Source: Candidatus Gastranaerophilales bacterium
Lineage (GTDB): Bacteria; Cyanobacteriota; Vampirovibrionia; Gastranaerophilales; Gastranaerophilaceae
DNA length: 34,331 nt
Direction of reading: 5' to 3'
NCBI GenBank assembly: GCA_944322625.1
Contig: CALUPN010000014.1
Coordinates: 1-34,331 of the forward strand
In this document: one piece after another, positions 8,082-14,778 of the stretch
Numbering within the stretch: position 1 is the stretch's first letter
Layout of the letters: each line of letters opens with the position of its first letter
The notes under the pieces: generated by a model
What the model was told of the DNA's origin: nothing
What the model saw: only the letters and a program-made list of their open reading frames with translations
Databases searched by the model: none
Translations under genes and position numbers: made by a program

Positions 8082-8561
8082 TTACCTGACCAATGTATCT
8101 ACAATTTCCCTGAAAGCTCCTTCGCCGCTTCTTGCTGTTGTGATTTGAATTCCTTCGATTTCTTTTACTTTTTTTACCGCATCCGGAACTGTTATTGCAT
8201 ATTTTGCGAACTTCAATGAGTCCAAATCGTTTATATCGTCGCCTATATAGACAAATTCATCCTCTTTTAAATTGTATTTTTCTATAATCGATTTTAATAC
8301 ATCAATTTTAATTCTGATATTCTGATGAACTTCTACCACATCAAATTTTTTTGCAATAATATCTATTGCGGAATTTTTTTCTCCGGAGATTATTCCTATT
8401 TTATAACCGTTTTTTCTTAGGATAGAAAATGCCATGACATCTCTGAAATTAAGTTTCCGGCTCATGCCGCCTTCAGAATTAATATAAACACAGTTATCTG
8501 TTACAATTCCGTCAAAATCAGTAATAACAAATTTTATACTATCCGGTAAATGTAATGTCAT
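8082..8561 (-). CDS. HAD phosphatase of the KdsC/YrbI type (probable nonulosonate-9-phosphate phosphatase)
   Basis: 159 residues, a cap-less HAD enzyme of KdsC size. Motif I is ITDFDGIVTDN with nucleophile Asp15 and acid Asp17; motif II Ser is in IISGEKN; motif IV is YIGDDINDLDSL. KdsC removes phosphate from Kdo-8-phosphate. Here the neighbour is neuB, and no kdsA is present, so a sialic-acid-like 9-phosphate (NANP-type reaction) is the more likely substrate. That assignment is contextual. The AAGGAG ribosome site is formed at the edge of a GGGGTAA tandem repeat that fills the gap to neuB. Confidence 0.85.
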   Translation of the reverse strand: MTLHLPDSIKFVITDFDGIVTDNCVYINSEGGMSRKLNFRDVMAFSILRKNGYKIGIISGEKNSAIDIIAKKFDVVEVHQNIRIKIDVLKSIIEKYNLKEDEFVYIGDDINDLDSLKFAKYAITVPDAVKKVKEIEGIQITTARSGEGAFREIVDTLVR

Positions 8562-8569
8562 ATTTTCTC

Positions 8570-8597
8570 CTTACCCCTTTACCCCTTACCCCTTTAC
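8570..8597 (-). repeat. GGGGTAA(A) tandem repeat joining neuB and the HAD gene
   Basis: On the minus strand, units of GTAAAGGGGTAAGGGG repeat across the last codons of neuB, its TAA stop and the ribosome-binding site of the next gene. It is of the same G-run/TAAA type as the arrays at 521, 3095, 25579 and 27597. Confidence 0.55.
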
Positions 8598-9461
8598 TCT
8601 TCTTAGCTTTTCAATAATCGGAATTTCTCTCGGGTAAACAACTTTTACGCCGTCTCCGAGTAAATCAGGAGTTTGTCTTATATCTCTTACCAGATGGTAA
8701 AGCCCGGCCATTTCAAGACTTGCAGCCTGATCAGAGCCCCAGTTCGTCCTGTCTGTTGTAATATGCCGTTCTACTACAGCTGCCCCGAGAGCTGCTGCCA
8801 AAACAGAAGGGGTCACACCTCTTTCATGTCCCGAATAACCAATCGGACAGGAGAATTCTTTTCGGAATGTCTCAATCACCCTAAGGTTAGTTTCTTCTGA
8901 ATTAGAAGGGTATGTGGAAGTACAATGAAGTATTACAAGATTTTCTTCTCCAAGAATGGAAACGGCGTGTCTTATCTGCTCCATAGTACTCATGCCAGTT
9001 GAAAGCATGATAGGTTTGCCTTTGCTCCTCGTATATTTTAGAAGATTATCGTCAGTTAATGATGCAGACGCTATTTTGTAGCAGGGAATATCAAATTTTT
9101 CCATAAAATCTACGGAGTTTTCATCCCAGCAGGATGCAAACCACATAATACCCTTCTTTTTGCAGTATTCATCAATCTCTCTGTATTCTTCTTCTCCAAA
9201 CTCCAGACCTCGTTTTAAATCGCCGTTAGTGTTACCAAATACACTCTTTCTTTCTTTTGCAAGTTCTTCTTTTGTATAAACTATATCAACCGTTCTTTTT
9301 TGAAATTTTACGGCATCACATCCGGTTGTAACAGCAATATCAATCATCTTTTTAGCTAAATTAACAGAACCGTTATGATTAATTCCGATTTCTGCAATAA
9401 TAAAGCAAGGGCAGCCGTCACCTATAATTCTGTCTGCAATTTTCACACACTTTCTGACCAT
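8586..9461 (-). CDS. neuB: NeuB-family nonulosonate (sialic-acid-like) synthase
   Basis: About 291 residues forming a TIM barrel that condenses phosphoenolpyruvate with an N-acyl-mannosamine(-6-phosphate) or a related hexose. Family marks are IIAEIGINHNGS near the start, AVKFQKR, MLSTGMSTM, ILHCTSTYPS, IGYSGHERG and VERHITTDR. The C-terminal SAF (antifreeze-like) domain of classical NeuB (total about 340-350 aa) is absent; the protein ends after the barrel. The ATG at 9461 is preferred because GGAG lies 6 nt upstream. An ATG at 9473 directly abuts the fliO stop but has no ribosome site. The product (neuraminic, legionaminic or other) cannot be told. Adjacency to fliO suggests use in flagellar or surface glycosylation. 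Confidence 0.9.
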   Translation of the reverse strand: MVRKCVKIADRIIGDGCPCFIIAEIGINHNGSVNLAKKMIDIAVTTGCDAVKFQKRTVDIVYTKEELAKERKSVFGNTNGDLKRGLEFGEEEYREIDEYCKKKGIMWFASCWDENSVDFMEKFDIPCYKIASASLTDDNLLKYTRSKGKPIMLSTGMSTMEQIRHAVSILGEENLVILHCTSTYPSNSEETNLRVIETFRKEFSCPIGYSGHERGVTPSVLAAALGAAVVERHITTDRTNWGSDQAASLEMAGLYHLVRDIRQTPDLLGDGVKVVYPREIPIIEKLRRVKG

Positions 9462-9473
9462 CTGAAACTCCAT

Positions 9474-10265
9474 TTACAAATATTTTTTATATAACGCAAA
9501 TTCATCAGGATCCACACTGTGCTCAAGATTTTTTTCTTCGGTTTTTTCCTGCGGAGCCGATTCCTGAGCTGCAGTATGAAACAGCTTGTCAATTATTCCG
9601 TCCGGATTTTCTTCTTCATAAATATCAGAAATTTCAAATTTATCATCATCTTCCGTGTCTTTGGTTTCGTTTATCTCTTCATCCTTAGAGCTGGCAACAA
9701 CTTTAGTAAATCCGGGGATTTCAATTTTAGGTATTTCTATTCTCGGAATTCTTATATTAGGAATTTCTATTTTAGAGTATTTACCCTCTTCAATTTTTTC
9801 GGGAGGATAAGAGCCCAAATCTTTAATGAGATGTATTGAGTTCGCGGAAGCTCCGATAAGCATTCTTTTTCCGTCTAAATCCACAACATGAAGAGTCTTA
9901 TTGTTCCCTAAATGTGTTGTAGATACGACCGAAGCCCTGGATGCGTTAACATCTCCCATTTGTTTTTTCAAAGTATTAAACCCTAACTTATTAAGTTTTG
10001 CATAAATAATTCCGGTTGCATAAATCAAAAGAATTACAAATAAAAGAGAAAATACGATTGAAATCAGGTTTGGCTCTTGTCCGACTGTTTGAGTAACAGT
10101 ATTTGCGGTATCTGAAACAGTTGAAACAGAAGACGCTTGAGCAGCACTATTCAATAAAGGCTCCGGAAGGTCCGGCAGTATTTCAAATTTTTCGGCCGCC
10201 CAACATTCCAGCGTACAGAAAAAACAAAAAGCCCCCAAATATAATCTCGTCAAAATCTTATTCAT
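9474..10265 (-). CDS. fliO: Flagellar biosynthesis protein FliO-like
   Basis: 263 residues from the ATG at 10265. A signal-like N-terminus ends CTLECWAAE, a membrane helix lies at about 68-90, and then comes the FliO core (115-151) THLGNNKTLHVVDLDGKRMLIGASANSIHLIKDL, matching the family's 'sLg..ksL.lVevdg..lLiG.t...i.lL..l'. FliO assists FliP assembly in the flagellar export gate. The C-terminus is unusual: four tandem IxIP pentapeptides (165-184) and an acidic tail. A TTG start at 10301 would add 12 residues but would mask the signal sequence. No other flagellar gene is in the window. The stop lies next to neuB. Confidence 0.78.
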   Translation of the reverse strand: MNKILTRLYLGAFCFFCTLECWAAEKFEILPDLPEPLLNSAAQASSVSTVSDTANTVTQTVGQEPNLISIVFSLLFVILLIYATGIIYAKLNKLGFNTLKKQMGDVNASRASVVSTTHLGNNKTLHVVDLDGKRMLIGASANSIHLIKDLGSYPPEKIEEGKYSKIEIPNIRIPRIEIPKIEIPGFTKVVASSKDEEINETKDTEDDDKFEISDIYEEENPDGIIDKLFHTAAQESAPQEKTEEKNLEHSVDPDEFALYKKYL

Positions 10266-10365
10266 CTCAACCGTTTCTTTCTTAAAAATTTTTCTCCCCA
10301 ACTATACCGGCCTGTCAATTTATGATATAATTGTACCATAAAATTTTAAAATAGGATAGTTCGCC

Positions 10366-11712
10366 ATGCCTTTTGAAATTATAAGTTGTTTTATGGAAGA
10401 GAACAGTTTGTTTTTAATACATGTACTTAATCTCTTTGTACTTTTGACATTGATTTTACTTTTTATTTTTACCCGCAGAACCAGAAAACGCTGGACGAAG
10501 TATAATGATTTTCTGGGGATATTAACAAATACTGTTAATTCAGTAAGATATGGCGATTTGTCAAAGAAAATTGAAAAAATTGATATTCCGAGTTCAAGCC
10601 AGCTTACGGAGAGTGTTAACAGAATGATAGAGTCTTTAAAAGACCGGGAAAAAATGATTACGGAATATCAAAATGAACTTCATAATCAAAACAAATTCTT
10701 AGAAGCTGTCTTTAATTCTCTTTCTGACGGGTTAATTATTTATGACGGCGATTATAAGATTTTGAGAGCAACAACTAAGATTAGTGAATGGTTTGATGCT
10801 CCTGTAAAGGAATTATACGGAGAAAATATCTTCGATTATATTCTGATTCCGCAGGGGAAAAGACTTGAAAAACTTAAAAATGATGATGTTTTTGTGAAAT
10901 CCGATAAGGCGTCTAACTTTACTGCAAGTTCAATGGAGCTGAAACTTGAGGATAATGTAAAGCGTTTTATTCTAATATTAAAAAATGTTACAAATGAGCG
11001 CGAACTCGAAAGTTTAAAAGATGATTTTGTCGCAACACTAACTCACGATTTGAAAGTGCCGATTATTGCAGAAACAAACATGCTTGAATTGTTTTTAAAC
11101 GAAAGCTTCGGACATGTTTCAGAAAAGCAGAGGACAGCATTAAAGAATATGCAGGCTTCAAATAAAGAATTGCTGGATTTGGTGCAGATTGTTCTTGAAA
11201 CTTATAAAGTTCGAGACGGTAAAATCAGGCTTTATAAAGATAATATTATGCTTAAAGGGTTCATAGAGGAAATCGTTGAGGAGATGAAGCCTATTGCTGA
11301 TAAGACAAAAAATAATCTGGAATTTATGACTCCGCGTGATATAAGAGTATATGCAGACAGAATTCAATTAAAACGTGTGGTTAAAAATCTCATACAGAAT
11401 GCAATCTCTTATGGAGAACCGAACTCGCCGGTTGAAATTAAGATAGGTGAAATTCCAAGATATATCGTAATTACTGTTAAAGACTACGGTGCCGGAATTT
11501 CTAAGAGTGATATTAACAAAATTTTTAACAAATATTATTCAGCAGCAAAGAAATTCAGAAAAATTGGCACCGGCTTAGGGTTATATCTTGCACTGCAGGT
11601 TATAAAGTCTCATGAAGGCGAGCTTGTCGTAGAAAGCGAAGAGGGGAAATATACGGAATTTATGATTAAGCTTCCGGCTGTTGAAAATATGAATTTGCAT
11701 TACGGAGAATGA
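10366..11712 (+). CDS. Membrane-anchored PAS sensor histidine kinase
   Basis: 448 residues. One membrane helix (about 14-35) is followed by a HAMP-like linker (about 45-100), a PAS domain (about 108-175, FNSLSDGLIIYDGDYKILRA), and a HisKA domain with phospho-acceptor His227 in ATLTHDLKVP. The HATPase follows, with N box (VVKNLIQNAISYG), G1 (KDYGAGIS) and G2 (GTGLGLYLALQVIKSHEG). There is no periplasmic sensor, so the signal is probably sensed through PAS or the membrane. A TATAAT box lies at 10326-10331. The gene overlaps the next in a run of five. It could pair with the lone receiver at 12607 or with the RpaB homologue at 33393 (as NblS does in cyanobacteria); neither can be shown from sequence. 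Confidence 0.93.
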   Translation: MPFEIISCFMEENSLFLIHVLNLFVLLTLILLFIFTRRTRKRWTKYNDFLGILTNTVNSVRYGDLSKKIEKIDIPSSSQLTESVNRMIESLKDREKMITEYQNELHNQNKFLEAVFNSLSDGLIIYDGDYKILRATTKISEWFDAPVKELYGENIFDYILIPQGKRLEKLKNDDVFVKSDKASNFTASSMELKLEDNVKRFILILKNVTNERELESLKDDFVATLTHDLKVPIIAETNMLELFLNESFGHVSEKQRTALKNMQASNKELLDLVQIVLETYKVRDGKIRLYKDNIMLKGFIEEIVEEMKPIADKTKNNLEFMTPRDIRVYADRIQLKRVVKNLIQNAISYGEPNSPVEIKIGEIPRYIVITVKDYGAGISKSDINKIFNKYYSAAKKFRKIGTGLGLYLALQVIKSHEGELVVESEEGKYTEFMIKLPAVENMNLHYGE

Positions 11713-11714
11713 GA

Positions 11715-12263
11715 ATGATTTTATTTGATACTAAATATCTTCAATTAAAAAGTACACCGTCTAAGTCCGGTAAAGAATGGGTTTATGCTCATCGTCCAAA
11801 TGCTAAAGATGTTGTAATAATTCTTCCGTTGATTAACAACGAAAAAATATTGTTTCTAAAAGAAGAGCGTCCGCCTTTACAGGCAGAAGGAATTGCAAAG
11901 TTTTGCCTGGGATTTCCGGCTGGACTTGTCGGAGATGAAAGAAAAGGTGAAACAATTGAAGATGCTATTAAAGCGGAACTTATGGAAGAGGCCGGGCTTG
12001 AAGCTGATACGATAAAGATTATGACAAGAAAAACGGCAAGTTCTGCCGGTTGTGTTTCTGAAACAATAACTATTGCAATTGCTTATATAAATAATTATGA
12101 GTTAAAGTCAACTCCGGTAAATGACGGCGGTGTTATTGTTGATAGAATTCTTATAAACAGAAATGAAGTATATGCCTGGCTTAAAGAGCAGGAGAAAGAG
12201 GGGATTGCACTTACTGCCTCTACTCTTGCGGCTTTATATTTTTTAGATGAGGAGGAAAGATGA
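11715..12263 (+). CDS. NUDIX hydrolase
   Basis: 182 residues. The NUDIX box follows GX5EX7REUXEEXGU: Gly73, Glu79, Glu88, Glu91-Glu92 and Gly94 are all present, but the conserved Arg is Ala87 (DAIKAELMEEAG). The flanking FCLGFPAGLV and SAGCVSETITIAIAY resemble ADP-ribose/nucleoside-diphosphate-sugar pyrophosphatases. These enzymes split nucleotide diphosphates linked to another moiety; the substrate is unknown. The start at 11715 has GGAG at 7 nt. The earlier ATG at 11709 overlaps the kinase stop but sits too close to that site. It overlaps aroH downstream by 4 nt. Catalytic Glu residues are intact, so the Arg loss probably does not abolish activity. Confidence 0.9.
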   Translation: MILFDTKYLQLKSTPSKSGKEWVYAHRPNAKDVVIILPLINNEKILFLKEERPPLQAEGIAKFCLGFPAGLVGDERKGETIEDAIKAELMEEAGLEADTIKIMTRKTASSAGCVSETITIAIAYINNYELKSTPVNDGGVIVDRILINRNEVYAWLKEQEKEGIALTASTLAALYFLDEEER

Positions 12264-12610
12264 TTTCAAGAGGTATAAGAGGAGCAATTACTGTTGAAGA
12301 AAATACACAGGAAGCTATCGGTGCTGCAACAATTAAGCTTTTATCAGAAATCGTAAAGAAAAACAATATTGATACGGATATGATTTCACATGCAATTTTT
12401 ACATTGACAGAAGATTTGAATGCGGATTTCCCTGCAAAATATGCAAGAATAAACTTAAAGTGGAAAGATGTTCCTATGATGTGTTTTCATGAACTTGATG
12501 TTCCGGGAAGTCTCAGAATGTGTCTGCGTGTTCTTGTCGTTGTTAATTGCGGTGAGGGGTTTATACCGGAATTCGTTTATCTTGAAGGAGCTTCGGGGTT
12601 AAGAAAATGA
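12260..12610 (+). CDS. aroH: Chorismate mutase, AroH class
   Basis: 116 residues of the trimeric Bacillus-type chorismate mutase. Active-site residues fall at the same numbers as in the B. subtilis enzyme: Arg7 (SRGIRGAI), Cys75 and Glu78 (MMCFHELDVPGS), Arg90, and a late Tyr107 and Arg115. It turns chorismate into prephenate for Phe/Tyr synthesis. The C-terminus is about 10 residues shorter than in B. subtilis. ATG overlaps the NUDIX stop (ATGA) with GAGGAGGAAAG just upstream, and it overlaps the receiver gene by 4 nt. No other aromatic-pathway gene is near; why it lies between signalling genes is unclear. Confidence 0.96.
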   Translation: MISRGIRGAITVEENTQEAIGAATIKLLSEIVKKNNIDTDMISHAIFTLTEDLNADFPAKYARINLKWKDVPMMCFHELDVPGSLRMCLRVLVVVNCGEGFIPEFVYLEGASGLRK

Positions 12611-13008
12611 AAAGATTTTTGATAGTTGATGATATAAAAGGCTGGCGCGATTATAATTCAAACATTATGCAGGAGCTTTTTCCGGCGGAAGAAATTGAGA
12701 TTGATACAGCAGAATCCGCAGCACGTGCTTATGATTATTTGCTTGAAGGGAAGCCTTATTATGCAATAATAACAGACTTACAGATGGAAGATGATTATGC
12801 TCCAAAACATGCCGGAGAATGGCTCGTTGAACAAATAAAAACATTTAGTCGTTATAACAGTACAAAAGTTGTAATGATTTCAGCGACGTACAATATAAGG
12901 CATATTGCAGAAACTTTAGGAGTGTCTTGTATTCCGAAATCTACGGCTTTAAAGTGTTTTTCAGCATATGAGGAACTGTTATCGGATGAAAATAAAAATA
13001 TTCACTAG
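12607..13008 (+). CDS. Stand-alone receiver (CheY-like) domain protein
   Basis: 133 residues and no output domain. Receiver landmarks are the acidic pair Asp8-Asp9 (FLIVDD), phospho-acceptor Asp57 (IITDLQME), Ser92 (MISATYN) and Lys111 (IPKST). The loop after Asp57 has an insertion (MEDDYAPKHAGEW) compared with classical CheY. It overlaps aroH by 4 nt and the secreted TPR gene downstream. A single-domain receiver in the same transcript as a histidine kinase is a natural partner for it, acting by protein-protein contact; that pairing is inference. Confidence 0.88.
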   Translation: MKRFLIVDDIKGWRDYNSNIMQELFPAEEIEIDTAESAARAYDYLLEGKPYYAIITDLQMEDDYAPKHAGEWLVEQIKTFSRYNSTKVVMISATYNIRHIAETLGVSCIPKSTALKCFSAYEELLSDENKNIH

Positions 13009-14215
13009 TTTAATTTGCATTATATTATCTCTGGGGTATGCTTTTGCAATTAATCCCAAACCCGATTATGCAAAATTTTATAATATTTCAAACGATTTAA
13101 ATATAAAATTTAATCAGCTTGATAAGGATAGGCAAAAAACACTCTCAAAAGAGGATAAAAAGCTTTATAAAAAACTTCTAAAGAATGAGAAGTATATTGC
13201 AAAAGGAAAAATTGAAAAAGCTGATAAATATTATCCAAACCTCATTCCGAATTATATCAGGCTTATGGATTTTTATAATGCAAAAAGTGAGTATCAAAAA
13301 GCCCTGGACTATGCGAATAAAATTAAAGAAGAAGACAAATGGAATTTAGTCCAGAGACCTGTTATTGACTACAGAATAGCTGTATTATATTCCGGGTGCG
13401 GCGATTATTTAAATTCCAATAAAATCCTGGCGGCATATATAAAAACAAAAAATCCTGTCTATGACGCTTCTCTGTTTCAGTTAGGGCAAAACTATTTTTA
13501 TATGCAGGATTATAAGAATGCGGTTTTGTATGAGTCAAAAATATCTAATGATTCACGGTTTTTTGTTCCCGCCCAAGAAATTCTTTTTACGGCATACACT
13601 GTTATGAAAAATCCGGCCGGTGCATATAAAGCTGCTGCGAATCTGATAAAATACTGTCCGAATGAACCGAATAACTATATGAGGCTAGCTTATACAACAT
13701 CTAATCCTGATGAGAAACTCATAAATTACTATAAAGCTAAAAATCTCTATTTTGCACAAAATTCTCTTTCTATGGTGAAGAAGATTAATGAGCTTATTGT
13801 ACCTATAGAGCAGAAAAGAATAGATAAAGCTTACGACAAAATAACTAACTATTGCAAAAAGCCGGACTGGATAAAAATAAGAAAAAGAAATCAAGATTTA
13901 CTGAAAGATGATATTATATACTGGGACAGGCGCCAGGATGATTTTTTTGAAACTGCTAATGACTGCATAAAAAGATATTCCGGAAACAACCTGATTGCTT
14001 GTTTTTCCGAGTTAAACAACTCTCAAACATTATTAGATAAAGATTTGAACGAAGAAAATGCAAGACGCATGGAAGCTAAACAGAGGGAAGAACAAAATAT
14101 TTTGTTACAGCAGCAAAACGCTCTGCTTAAGGAACAAAACCGTTTAAGATATTATCAATGGTATTCTCCGAGGTATTATGACTATTATTTCGGACGTTAT
14201 CCTTACTACTGGTAA
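12986..14215 (+). CDS. Exported TPR-like protein with Gln- and Tyr-rich C-terminus
   Basis: 409 residues from the ATG at 12986, which gives a clean signal peptide (MKIKIFTSLICIILSLGYAFA). An ATG at 12968 would add six residues. The middle (about 60-260) contains degenerate TPR units such as NAKSEYQKALDYANKI and YFYMQDYKNAVLYESKI. Near 350-385 is a Glu/Gln-rich coil (EENARRMEAKQREEQN). The last 20 residues are nearly all Tyr, Arg and Trp (QWYSPRYYDYYFGRYPYYW). Probably periplasmic or outer-membrane linked. It overlaps the receiver gene by 23 nt, so it ends the kinase transcript. Function unknown. Confidence 0.83.
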   Translation: MKIKIFTSLICIILSLGYAFAINPKPDYAKFYNISNDLNIKFNQLDKDRQKTLSKEDKKLYKKLLKNEKYIAKGKIEKADKYYPNLIPNYIRLMDFYNAKSEYQKALDYANKIKEEDKWNLVQRPVIDYRIAVLYSGCGDYLNSNKILAAYIKTKNPVYDASLFQLGQNYFYMQDYKNAVLYESKISNDSRFFVPAQEILFTAYTVMKNPAGAYKAAANLIKYCPNEPNNYMRLAYTTSNPDEKLINYYKAKNLYFAQNSLSMVKKINELIVPIEQKRIDKAYDKITNYCKKPDWIKIRKRNQDLLKDDIIYWDRRQDDFFETANDCIKRYSGNNLIACFSELNNSQTLLDKDLNEENARRMEAKQREEQNILLQQQNALLKEQNRLRYYQWYSPRYYDYYFGRYPYYW

Positions 14216-14278
14216 ACATTGTACTATTAGTTATTGCATTTTGCTTTGTGACATTCTATACTTTTGAACTCCAATTAT

Positions 14279-14431
14279 CACCCACCCCACCCCTGTCTTG
14301 GATTTGCTCCAAGCTCACATTTACCCTCCGTCCGCAAATCCGCTCCCTCAAGGGGCAAAGCACTACGCCAGGCGCGGAAACTACCCGCCCCCTGCGGGAG
14401 GGTCGAAATCTTTGATTTCGGGGAGGGGTTC
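14279..14431. repeat. GC-rich dispersed repeat (CACCCACCCCA family)
   Basis: An abrupt GC-rich block in AT-rich flanks. It starts CACCCACCCCACCCC and includes hairpins CTTGGA/TCCAAG (14297-14313) and CGAAATC/GATTTCG (14404-14420), plus CCCTCAAGGGG and GGGAGGGT segments. The CACCCACCCCA end and CCCTCAAGGG-type arms recur inverted at 23207-23242. Confidence 0.7.
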
Positions 14432-14527
14432 AATAAACAAAAAGAAAAGTTTGCCGTTGAGACAATGGCAAACATTAAATAAACACGAGGATATTAAGAG
14501 AGAGTATAAAAGGGGGAAATGAACTTC

Positions 14528-14555
14528 ACGGTCTTATTTGACCGTTCTGTTTTTG
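14528..14555 (+). terminator. Probable terminator (six-bp stem)
   Basis: ACGGTC pairs with GACCGT over a 6-nt loop, followed by TCTGTTTTTG. It is a weak stem, but the only candidate for ending the kinase-aroH-TPR transcript, 300 bp after its last stop. Confidence 0.45.
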
Positions 14556-14592
14556 TAAAATTTGTTTTTAAACTTTTTTTATTTATCCCTTA

Positions 14593-14651
14593 CGTATATA
14601 TAAAGTAATTTTGTTTAAAAAAATTGCCAGATTTTACAAAAACGTTACACT
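14593..14651 (-). promoter_or_regulatory. Orphan minus-strand promoter module with HLR1-like half sites
   Basis: Read on the minus strand, AATTACTTTATATATACG resembles the conserved core seen upstream of genes 1703, 22232 and 27290. TTTACAAA (14633) and GTTACACT (14644) lie upstream as HLR1 half sites, but are spaced 11 nt, not 10. No gene follows on the minus strand. A second core (14686-14706) lies further up. Confidence 0.4.
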
Positions 14652-14685
14652 CCTTAAAAGCTTATTACATAAGGATTTAAGGAGT
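14649..14685. repeat. 37-bp imperfect palindrome upstream of gyrA
   Basis: Arms ACTCCTTAAA and TTTAAGGAGT with an inner CTTAT/ATAAG pair around TAC. It lies 32 bp upstream of the gyrA -35 box, where an operator would sit. Confidence 0.7.
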
Positions 14686-14716
14686 ATATATAAAATATTT
14701 TTAAATAATATCTTGC

Positions 14717-14744
14717 TTTACACAAAGCTTTTTTGTGCTAGCAT
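14717..14744 (+). promoter_or_regulatory. gyrA promoter with extended -10
   Basis: TTTACA (14717-14722), a 16-nt spacer, TAGCAT (14739-14744) preceded by TG one base upstream (extended -10). The start codon is 34 nt further. Confidence 0.55.
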
Positions 14745-14778
14745 GTAAATAGTTATAGTGGGATAGAGGAGAAAGATT

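Larger units (their letters stand above)
14216..14778. other. 563-bp intergenic region upstream of gyrA
   Basis: There is no credible gene here. In order it holds a GC-rich dispersed repeat (14279-14431), a short hairpin terminator (14528-14555), two minus-strand promoter-like cores (14593-14615 and 14686-14706), a 37-bp palindrome (14649-14685) and the gyrA promoter (14717-14744). Translated frames across the GC-rich part are artefacts of the repeat. Confidence 0.6.

Noticed and set aside
14264-14522. Several 60-75 aa frames on both strands (Pro/Arg/Gly-rich)
   Set aside because: They translate the GC-rich dispersed repeat; overlapping frames on both strands are equally open and no ribosome site fits.
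14216-14778. Known non-coding RNAs (RNase P RNA, tmRNA, SRP RNA, 6S) in the long gaps
   Set aside because: None of the conserved core sequences of these RNAs could be found here or in the gaps at 23077, 25529 and 27291.
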